DNA of 64,000 nt, taken from positions 1,509,230 through 1,573,229 of the forward strand of contig JABYQQ010000012.1 in NCBI GenBank assembly GCA_022605405.1, written 5' to 3'. A program made the position numbers and the translations under genes. This stretch comes from Earliella scabrosa. Taxonomy: Eukaryota > Basidiomycota > Agaricomycetes > Polyporales > Polyporaceae. Under the pieces are notes generated by a model. That model saw only the letters and a list, made by a program, of their open reading frames with translations, had not been told where the DNA came from and ran no database searches. How positions within the stretch are numbered: position 1 is the stretch's first letter; each line of letters begins with the position of its first letter. Of this stretch, positions 32,655 through 41,311 are shown piece after piece.

Positions 32655-35563
32655 TCACATACTCCAGCCATGAGTATCTGTACTCTCTGCACGGCGGCAC
32701 ATCGCGTTGTAGCGGTCTCGGGTAGTCCGGTCCAGCGCATCAAGCCTCGCAAGTTCCGTACGCAGCTCCTCCGAAGGTCGGCCAAACAGTTTCGCGGGAG
32801 AGAACGGTCGCAGGACGGCCAGTCCCGCGAGAGAACGGACGCGGGACAGCATCACGTATACCGACTGCAGGTTTTTCGCGGTGTCGAGGTCCACGATGGC
32901 CCGGTCAAGAGATCGACCTTGACTCTTGTAGTCGGTGTAGGCGTATGCAGGAAGAAGGGGCACCTGTGTACGTGAAACGACGTGCTTCACAACGGTCCCG
33001 TCGCGCTTATCTCTCCATGCGAAGGTCGTCGTTACCGGAAACACGGGGACGATATCGGCATCAAGATGCTCCGCGATCCTACCGGCACCAGGGATTCTGA
33101 CATACACCACCACGGCGCGACGAAGCCCTTGCGCATCAAGCTCGTAGCGAATATCGTGTACCACGCCTTCAGCACCATTGACGACTTTGTGAGTGAATGC
33201 GAGGTTCTCCCGCACCATCACTTTCATCCCACAGAACATGGGCAGTCGACCGAGCGCGTCATCCGTCACACTGGACGACAGCGTGGATACTGCACGAGCC
33301 ACTTCGCGCGCGGGAGGCACACCGTCGACGAGATCGGTCGAGTAGTACAGGAAGACGCGTTGCGAGAGTCTCGTCGCATGATGTCCAAGGAGGCGAGCGT
33401 TCAGTAAGTCCCGCACCTTTCGGCGGCCAACGATAATCGGAGCGTCCATGAAGTGACGAAGTTCGTCGGGAGCATCGACTGCCAACCGTGACACGTCTCT
33501 GGACTTTATCAACGCAAGGTCCGCTTCTGCTGTGGCCAGCGCACCGCATTGGCCCGTACGAACCCTTTCTAACAATGCTCCATACCTGGAATCACCACTC
33601 TGGCGCTGGTTGCGCTTCAGCATGACCACAGTATCAACCAGTCTCCACAGGTACGCACCTTTCAGCGCAGTGACCCCGTTGACCGTCTGACACTCAGGGA
33701 ACCCAGGAGCTCTAACTAGTCGGTAACTGTACAGGCTGCACTGAAGCACGGGAGCAAGCTGCGCGAAGTCACCGGTGAATATTATGTGTACCCCTCCGAA
33801 CGGGTCTTCGGCCACCGCTCCATCGTCCCCTTTCGCTTGCTGCAGTCTCTTGCACACCTGCGCCAGGAACCGCGCGCCGATCATGGATACTTCATCGCAT
33901 ATGAGGTACCGTACCCCCGCCCACAACTCCACTAGCCCGCTGATGTCTCGATTACGTGTTTGTGGCAAGTGCGCCAAGGAATGTATAGTGTGCCCTCCCA
34001 CCAGGACTGCTGCTGCGCCGGTCGGTGCACCGACAAGGACTTCGTTCCTCCTTCCCAGTAGCTCAAAGAGCCTGAGTATGGCGTTAATAACATATGTTTT
34101 ACCCGTGCCGCCCATGCCCCCTATGTACATCAGCAACTGCTCTGTTCCAAAGCACGCGTGCCGAGCGACGATCTCGAACGCGCGCAACTGCTCCGGATTA
34201 TTTCGTAAGCCCATTTCCAGTATGACCTGTTCAATGATCATAACGTAGTCTTCGACGCTGGCGTCCACGATCGGGACATGCCCGGTCCGCCGGGAATCAT
34301 TCTCGTCGATCCGCCCAACGTCCACCAACTCCCCGATTCGCAAACGCGGCCGTTTCGGAGCGGGTCCACCCTCATCGCCGTTTTCCGGGCGGCGTCGCCG
34401 TTTCAACGCACGCATCGTTGCCGAGTCGCGTTCAACGGTATCCCGATCTGTCGAGGCAAGCACACTACCCGAGTCTTGCATTTCCCCCGGCTGTGCTGCT
34501 GGCCCCCAGTAGCACTTATCGATGACGCCGCGAACACGAGGACCAACTGTCTTCTCAAGTGCAACCTCGACGGGGTCCCGGCTCACCGCGGTATTGACGT
34601 CCGCAGGACACTCAAATCCGTCAAGCTCGTCGGTGCCATACACGGGAACGTACTGCTTCTCCTGGTCGGGGCTGTCGTCACCGCCAGCACCGTCGTGTAC
34701 GCCACCCGCTTCCATCTCTGTCGCGTCAGTCCTGCGACGTCGTCTCTCCGCATCGTCCCTCGCTTGTCGACATTCCGACAGTATGGTTAGGTTCCGCACA
34801 ATCTCCTTGTGCATGACCGGTATTTCCGACTGGCGACGGTCGTATGCAGCGGACCAGGTCTCTCCCGAGCGCCTCAGATCGCGGGGATGCCTCCAGGGGA
34901 CAAACAGGATCAACACGATCATCGCCCACCTGTCCCGCTCCTCGGCACTACGATCAGGACGGGGAATACGCTCGCCAAGCACTACGGGAACTAGCCACGT
35001 CGTTCTCGCACGCACGATGTGTGTGTCGCGCTGTGGATGGTTCTGACCAAAGCTACCGCGTGCTTCCACCTTCCTCCCAAGGGTCGTGTTGTTCTTCCGC
35101 GCCCGCAACCGGCCATCTTCGCGGCTCTTGGTTACCTTCTCTGCCTTACCTACAAACTCATACAGACACATCATCTCAAAAGCGCTCTCGCACGGCCTCT
35201 CAAGGTAGTCAAGCTGCTGACTGACCGCTGATATCGTGCCGGACCCGAGGCTGAGGAAAACCGTTTCCTCCTCGACATCATTTCTGTCGGGCGGGCCAGC
35301 AGCGCCGGCCTGTGACCCATCACCGTCATCTCCAACTCGTAGTGACCAGTGCGCCAGAACCGTCCGTTGGAAGGACCCCAGATGGAGCGGTCGGAAACGG
35401 TGGCTTGTGTAATGGTCTCCACCGCCCACAGCATAACTCATTGCTTGTTGCTGAGACAGCTCCTGACGAGATATTATACAGTTCACTGCGCTGTTCAGTA
35501 CCCGCCGCGATCCGGCGTCGTCGCCCACGCCCGCAGACGCGGTTTCAGTCGTCTTCTGCACGG
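32655..35563 (-). pseudogene. Helitron transposase, C-terminal PIF1-type helicase half (disrupted)
   Basis: About 968 residues to the stop at 32655. It begins just after the LTR insertion with NSAVNCIISRQELSQQQA and DHYTSHRF, typical of the linker between Rep and helicase. The helicase part has Walker A GMGGTGKTYV, Walker B DEVSMIG and later SF1 motifs (YTDYKSQGRSLDRAIVDL, YVMLSRVRS). It unwinds DNA during rolling-circle transposition. An ATG by chance lies near the junction, but without the Rep half the protein cannot transpose on its own. No internal stop or frameshift is seen. Confidence 0.85.
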
Positions 35564-36348
35564 TGATACGTCAACTGCGAGGCCAAGTGTGAAAAACACC
35601 TGAACAACCAGAAGAACAAGAAACAAAAAGGAGGAGTCCAGTCGATTCCCAGTGAGACTGACGAGCCCGTCGACGAGAGCTACGAGCTCTAACGATGACA
35701 ACGACCGACGGTCTGCGGTCGAACGGGACGAGATAGAACGTGCTGCGAAGTACGATGGACGTACGATGGACCGAACGACGGTACGGACGAGTTTGATCGA
35801 CGGTCGAGAGACGAGGGACGGTCGTGCGAGGACTGAGGAACGGACGACGACGAACGGACGGAGTGCGATGACGGACGAGAGGAGTACGACGAGGAGAACC
35901 GAGAGACCGACGACGAAAGGCTCGACCGCAACGACGGTCATCACGCGATGAGATCCGAACTCTGAGGGGGAAAGAATGCTTGTGAGGGAAGGGGGGGATA
36001 CCCTGCTCTGGTGACCACTACCAGCTGGCCACTACTAAGTACATGGAGAATCCTCGGACGACCAATGTGATCGGATCAACCAACCGACTGTCCGACCGGT
36101 ACCGGCAACTCGTCAACTCCACAGCCGGTCCAGAGACGCTCTGACCGTATCACGAGCTACTAACCACTGACCAGTGACCATGTCTCATCAAAAGACAACC
36201 TCCGGTGGACTGTGTGCTAGTTGATTGACTGCTTGCGTTGATGAGACCGACGAACGACGAACGACGAACGACAAACGACAAACGACGAACGACGAAGTGA
36301 GGTCTTCTTGGCCTGCTTTCATGTGTGCCCATGCAATGGTGCACTACA
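35564..36348 (-). repeat. 3' LTR of the LTR retrotransposon
   Basis: 785 bp. Matches 40527-41311 with a constant offset of 4963, and I saw no mismatch by eye, including the ~99-codon antisense frame in both copies. Contains a short GACGAAC/GACAAAC tandem repeat (about 36248-36293). Confidence 0.9.
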
Positions 36349-36358
36349 CCTCCTCCCC
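36349..36358 (-). other. polypurine tract
   Basis: The - strand reads GGGGAGGAGG immediately before the 3' LTR, as expected for the plus-strand DNA primer of an LTR element. Confidence 0.65.
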
Positions 36359-36813
36359 ACTGAAATCTGGACTGTCCTCAGTCCATGTAACAACGAGGGG
36401 TGGTCGCGCGGTTCTAGTCCAAGTCCTGGTAGACCGACGTGCTTGTTCAACCGCTCGGCGTGGATCTTGTGGAGCTGGTCTCGTCGGTCTTGAGTGTACT
36501 GGCCGGTCGGGGTGTATGGCGCGGGGTTGGGGTCGAGCACAGGCATGCCCTCCAGGGGGTCGCCGATGCGGTTGCGTACGATGCGGAAGTGTGCGGGTAG
36601 CCCGTGGACCACCGGTCGGACCTTCTTAGCAACGGGCTTGTACTTCTTCTTGGTCTCAAGAAACACTTGCACAGGCTCGACGGTCGACGGGGCCGTCGAA
36701 ACCGGGGGTCGGTCGTCCGAAGTCGACAGGTAGTACACCGGGGTCCCTTCGCGCATGCTGACCGCTCGACGGGCCGTTCGACAGGGAAGGCTTTTCGACG
36801 GCTGGGAAGGCAC
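36349..36813 (-). pseudogene. truncated start of pol
   Basis: A frame with KKKYKPVAKKVRPVVHGLP and DPLEGMPVLDPNPAPYTPTG resembles the segment that precedes reverse transcriptase in fungal Ty3/gypsy polyproteins. It ends at the polypurine tract and LTR before any RT motif. A gap of ~290 bp and a different frame separate it from Gag. This suggests that most of pol was lost by internal deletion. Confidence 0.65.
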
Positions 36814-37106
36814 GGCTAGCCGTCGGCTCTTGTCCTTTGTCGGTGTGTCGTCGGTCGCAGCCGGTCGTGGAGTGGCCTCGGTCGGAGGGATAGGGGGCGA
36901 AGGAATGGGAGGATGGTTGGAAGGAGCGGAGTGGAGAAGAGTCGACCGGATCTCGGATTGGATGCGGTCGTCGTCGGACGCGAATAAATAGGCTTCAGAT
37001 ATGGTTTTCTCGTCGAGGTTAGCTAGCTGGGTATAGCCGGTCGCATGAAGCTGTCCGGTCTGCTTGTCGTAGTCCAGAATTAACGCAAGATCTCCCTGAC
37101 CATTCG

Positions 37107-40100
37107 TCAGATCCTCGAACTCTGAAAACCCTTCGTCGGCTCGCGAAGACTTGCGGGAGCGTCGCCGCGCGCGTATGTGGGAATGGTCAACCGCTTGCCC
37201 GAGTTAGGACAGGTCACCTCTATCTCCTGACGGCCCGACCGGTCGTTCCGTACCGTACACGACATGAGGACGTCAAACGGTCGACCCAGTAGCACGTCGT
37301 AGGACGCACGTTTGACGACGTGCATCTGAAGGTATACGATGATGCCTCCCTTCAGTTCGACGGGGACGTCGCGTGCGAGCCCCAGCGTCTGGTCGGTCTC
37401 ACCGTTCGCTGACTGCATGGGCATGGTCGTGCTTGGGTCGTACTGGATGCCGAGGTCGTAGCACTTCGACGCGCTGATGGCCACTACCTGTGAGCCCGGG
37501 TCGAGGATACATTCGACAGGCCCCGCGTCGTTGACCCAGCCCCATATGGCGCGAAGCTTGTGGTTATCGGCCGCGACGACGAGCGTCTCGTCGAAGTCAT
37601 CGTCGTCGACGGTTGAAATGGTCGTCGTGGTCGGTTTGACGCGATACATTCCACGGGGAAGGTCTGTCTGGTGCGCAAAGACGCTGGGAGCGGGGACGTG
37701 TTTGCCGACGGGCGGGGTGGTCTCGGTTGCGATTTCGAGCGTCGTGACTTCGGACGACACAGCAGATGTGGTCAACGGAGGGTCACCCTCGTCGGGCACT
37801 TCCTCGACGTACGCCATAAGGACAGGTGAACGTGCGCGCGGTGCCTCGGGAGCCTTGACGGCCGGAACGACGACTTCCGCAGCGACGGACGGTCGCGTAG
37901 CTTCGTCTAACTTGGTCATAACGCGACGGCTGCTCGTCGCTTCGTTAAGACGCTTTCTGATCCCTGGGGCGATGCTGAGCAGCTCGATGGGCGACATCGT
38001 GACCGTCTGCTGGTCGAAGAAGTTGCGTTGGAAGACCCGATCCTCTGCGCCGCGGTCGAGCCCGACGGGGACCACTCGATAGGCTGGCTGGGGCTGAGCC
38101 CGTTCGGTCGTGGTGGCCTTCGACGGTTGACCAGACGGCTGTAGGTGGGGGTACGCGAAGTTGCGAACCTTAGGCTCGCTAGCGGTGGTCTTTGGGTGAC
38201 CCGCGGTGGTAGCGTCGCGAGCGGTCGCGTACGGGTGGACGGGGACCGTCTGGTCGTCGTCTGCCTGCACTGGAGAGCTCGGTTGCTCGGTCGTGGTCGA
38301 CCACGGGTACGATCCTGCTGGTTTCGCTGCCTCCGCGACCGACGTAGGTGGTGGTGCAACGGGTTCTTCGGGGAGCTCGATCATCGGGGCGTCGTTCTCG
38401 ACCACTCCGCCTCCAACATTTGCGCGTGGGACGGGCGAGGGGGCTACCTCCGGACCCTTCTCGGTCGACTCGGTCGCCGTCGGCTGGACCGGCTTGCGGG
38501 CTCGCGGGCGCGTCTGGATGACGACTCCATCAAAGACTTCACGGGTGTTTCGTCGGTCCTTGCGCTCCTGAATCAGAGCCAGCTGCTGGAGAAGGGCCTC
38601 CTCGTGCTCCTCCTCGGTACGCTCGTCGAGCCCTCCGATCATGTTGGTCTCGGCAACAGTCAAGAGCATATGGCCAAGGCCGCCCTGCGCGCGTTGACCG
38701 GGGTTCGCTTCGTGCCACCGACGGGCCTGCTCGCAGATCGGACCGCCCTTGCCGTCGTTGGGGACTTCACCTCCACCAGGCAGGACGATGCGGTTCGAGG
38801 CGTGGTGGCGACGGACGAGCCCGTCGCGGATGTCGTCGTCGAGAGCACGGCAGAAGCGCGTGTGGCAGCCAGGGATCCCACAGTAGAAACACTCTGGTCG
38901 AGCCTGACGCTGGTAGTCCCCGTTGCCCTGCTGCTGGCCGAAGACCTGGTTGTTTGCCGGGTTAACGGGAGGGTTGCGACCACCAAATCCGAACGGGGCC
39001 CGTCGCTGGTACCCGCCATCGGTCGGTCGAGCGTTGGCTGACTGCGTCGCAGCGATGGCCTGACTGACCGCTGACGAGATGACGTTCTGGAACACCTCCG
39101 CCTTGATGACGACCGTGTCGTCGGCCGCTTGCGTGGGCTGGACCGGAGAAGGGATCGACGGCGACGGAGTTGCAGCTGAATGACTGAGGGACATGTGCGG
39201 TGGAAGGTCGCGACCGGCGGTCAAAGCCGGTTGACCGACGGTGACTCCGAAGGGGTTGTCCATGTTCAGGCTGTGCATGATGGCCTCGTGGACCTGCTCG
39301 ATGGTGTAGGAGTCGTTCGAGTTTTTGTTGACCTTCCACTCGAGGTGCGCCATGATCCGGGGGTGGAACGACGGGTCGACAACGCCGACGAGGTACTTGG
39401 TCACCTCACGCTCCGTCACGTCAGGGGTAGCCTTGGTCAACAGGTAACGAGCGACCGGGAAGATGCGACGGTAGAAGTCGAGGTATTCGGCGGTGGTCGA
39501 CGCATGACGACCGAAGGCGTCGACGACGATGGCGTTGAACTCGGCGACGGTCCACCATTGGTTGCTGTCCAGGCCGGGGTAGAACTCGAGCACCGCCTTC
39601 TTGAAGTTGTCGAACGTGACCGCCGCGTCATTGAACTGCGGAAGGGACGACCAGTTGCGTTCGACGTCGGAGGGGGTATACATGACGGCAGCTTGCTTCC
39701 GTTCTTGGTCGACCGTGACGTTCTTTTGGACGAGGAGCCGCTCGAGCTCGCGGAAGTAACGACTCACGCTGGTTCTGGAAGCGGCCGGGTCCCACTGCGG
39801 GGTGCCATGCTCTCTACTCAACGGCAGCGACGAAAACTCGGCCGACGGTGCAGCGGCTGGTTGCGACATGACGACCGGTGCGGAAAGCGAGACGGTGGTT
39901 AACGGGGTTGGAGCGGTGGTAGACGGATTTTGGATCGTCGAAACTGCGACGGGAAGTTCGTAGGAAGGAGGCGGAGTTGTCGGTCGACGACGAGTCCGTC
40001 TGGAGGTTAGGTCGGTCGGTGGAAGAGGGACGAGTCCCCGTTCTGCGTAGGAACGATGGGCGAGGCGCAACGGTGGTATGAGAGGTTCGTCGATTGAAGT

Positions 40101-40454
40101 ATGGTTAGCACGGCTGCTCGATGGGTCGTTCGACGGATTTTTCGAAGGAGAGGGGGATGGGGGATTCTCGTCGTGCGACGGAGGGTCGTCGTTTCTTTGA
40201 ACGACCGAAGGGTCCGATAACCCCGACCCCAAGACACTTGGCGTTGACTCGACGCTGGTCAGGGGAGAGTCGGAAAAGGTTGCAGGATGATTAGAAGAGA
40301 CCATCAGAGCCTCGCGACGACTGCGGAGCTGATCAATTTCTCCTTCCAGGTCTAGCGCCGCGCGTTTCAGGGTGTCGATCAACCGGTCGTATGCCGGTCC
40401 GGAGGAAGGAGTACCTGACTGGGCAGAGGGCAACGGTGGGTCGCTCGACGCCAT
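37107..40454 (-). CDS. Gag with zinc knuckle and retropepsin-like domain
   Basis: About 1115 residues from the ATG at 40454 (MASSDPPLP). The open frame extends upstream into the LTR, but this is the first ATG inside the element. It starts with a coiled-coil-prone segment (DRLIDTLKRAALDLEGEIDQL), then a Pro/Thr-rich stretch and a capsid-like region (VSRYFRELERLL, FDNFKKAVLEFYPG, VARYLLTKATPDV). The zinc knuckle is CFYCGIPGCHTRFC, spaced CX2CX5HX3C rather than CX2CX4HX4C. Near the C-terminus VECILDPGSQVVAIS and YDVLLGRPFDVL form a retropepsin-like fold with DPG in place of D[ST]G. This fits Ty3/gypsy-type elements of fungi. The frame is intact, so Gag may be expressed and packaged by a related autonomous element. 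Confidence 0.8.
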   Translation of the reverse strand: MASSDPPLPSAQSGTPSSGPAYDRLIDTLKRAALDLEGEIDQLRSRREALMVSSNHPATFSDSPLTSVESTPSVLGSGLSDPSVVQRNDDPPSHDENPPSPSPSKNPSNDPSSSRANHTSIDEPLIPPLRLAHRSYAERGLVPLPPTDLTSRRTRRRPTTPPPSYELPVAVSTIQNPSTTAPTPLTTVSLSAPVVMSQPAAAPSAEFSSLPLSREHGTPQWDPAASRTSVSRYFRELERLLVQKNVTVDQERKQAAVMYTPSDVERNWSSLPQFNDAAVTFDNFKKAVLEFYPGLDSNQWWTVAEFNAIVVDAFGRHASTTAEYLDFYRRIFPVARYLLTKATPDVTEREVTKYLVGVVDPSFHPRIMAHLEWKVNKNSNDSYTIEQVHEAIMHSLNMDNPFGVTVGQPALTAGRDLPPHMSLSHSAATPSPSIPSPVQPTQAADDTVVIKAEVFQNVISSAVSQAIAATQSANARPTDGGYQRRAPFGFGGRNPPVNPANNQVFGQQQGNGDYQRQARPECFYCGIPGCHTRFCRALDDDIRDGLVRRHHASNRIVLPGGGEVPNDGKGGPICEQARRWHEANPGQRAQGGLGHMLLTVAETNMIGGLDERTEEEHEEALLQQLALIQERKDRRNTREVFDGVVIQTRPRARKPVQPTATESTEKGPEVAPSPVPRANVGGGVVENDAPMIELPEEPVAPPPTSVAEAAKPAGSYPWSTTTEQPSSPVQADDDQTVPVHPYATARDATTAGHPKTTASEPKVRNFAYPHLQPSGQPSKATTTERAQPQPAYRVVPVGLDRGAEDRVFQRNFFDQQTVTMSPIELLSIAPGIRKRLNEATSSRRVMTKLDEATRPSVAAEVVVPAVKAPEAPRARSPVLMAYVEEVPDEGDPPLTTSAVSSEVTTLEIATETTPPVGKHVPAPSVFAHQTDLPRGMYRVKPTTTTISTVDDDDFDETLVVAADNHKLRAIWGWVNDAGPVECILDPGSQVVAISASKCYDLGIQYDPSTTMPMQSANGETDQTLGLARDVPVELKGGIIVYLQMHVVKRASYDVLLGRPFDVLMSCTVRNDRSGRQEIEVTCPNSGKRLTIPTYARGDAPASLREPTKGFQSSRI

Positions 40455-40506
40455 CGACGACGACGACGACGGCTCGCAGTCTTCTGGAGGTGGTCGACTG
40501 AAATCC

Positions 40507-40523
40507 CCTCGCGGTGGGCTCCA
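40507..40523 (-). other. candidate primer-binding site
   Basis: Three bases inside the 5' LTR, the - strand reads TGGAGCCCACCGCGAGG. TGG is the complement of a tRNA CCA end. I could not assign the tRNA. Confidence 0.4.
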
Positions 40524-40526
40524 AAA

Positions 40527-41311
40527 TGATACGTCAACTGCGAGGCCAAGTGTGAAAAACACCTGAACAACCAGAAGAACAAGAAACAAAAAGGAGGAGT
40601 CCAGTCGATTCCCAGTGAGACTGACGAGCCCGTCGACGAGAGCTACGAGCTCTAACGATGACAACGACCGACGGTCTGCGGTCGAACGGGACGAGATAGA
40701 ACGTGCTGCGAAGTACGATGGACGTACGATGGACCGAACGACGGTACGGACGAGTTTGATCGACGGTCGAGAGACGAGGGACGGTCGTGCGAGGACTGAG
40801 GAACGGACGACGACGAACGGACGGAGTGCGATGACGGACGAGAGGAGTACGACGAGGAGAACCGAGAGACCGACGACGAAAGGCTCGACCGCAACGACGG
40901 TCATCACGCGATGAGATCCGAACTCTGAGGGGGAAAGAATGCTTGTGAGGGAAGGGGGGGATACCCTGCTCTGGTGACCACTACCAGCTGGCCACTACTA
41001 AGTACATGGAGAATCCTCGGACGACCAATGTGATCGGATCAACCAACCGACTGTCCGACCGGTACCGGCAACTCGTCAACTCCACAGCCGGTCCAGAGAC
41101 GCTCTGACCGTATCACGAGCTACTAACCACTGACCAGTGACCATGTCTCATCAAAAGACAACCTCCGGTGGACTGTGTGCTAGTTGATTGACTGCTTGCG
41201 TTGATGAGACCGACGAACGACGAACGACGAACGACAAACGACAAACGACGAACGACGAAGTGAGGTCTTCTTGGCCTGCTTTCATGTGTGCCCATGCAAT
41301 GGTGCACTACA
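40527..41311 (-). repeat. 5' LTR of the LTR retrotransposon
   Basis: 785 bp, apparently identical to the other LTR. Its outer boundary abuts ACGG at 41312-41315, the target duplication. Confidence 0.9.

Larger units (their letters stand above)
35564..41311 (-). mobile_element. gag-only (non-autonomous) LTR retrotransposon
   Basis: It is 5748 bp with 785-bp LTRs that begin TGTAG and end ATCA on the - strand. The flanking 4-bp target duplication is ACGG on the + strand (35560-35563 and 41312-41315). The internal 4.2 kb holds a gag-protease frame and a short remnant of the start of pol, but no reverse transcriptase, RNase H or integrase. It must have been mobilised in trans. The inserted position is inside the Helitron transposase gene. 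Confidence 0.9.

Noticed and set aside
35652..35951. 99-codon frames on the + strand in both LTRs (also 40615-40914).
   Set aside because: Low-complexity Arg/Thr-rich antisense frames, present twice only because the LTRs are identical.
40455..40907. Starting Gag at the ATG at 40907 inside the LTR.
   Set aside because: The first ATG within the internal region (40454) gives a normal Gag start; the upstream part is LTR sequence downstream of no mapped transcription start.
41113..41311. Taking the C-terminal ~65 residues of the long frame from 44238 as Helitron protein.
   Set aside because: This part is read-through into the LTR; the same sequence occurs in the other LTR.
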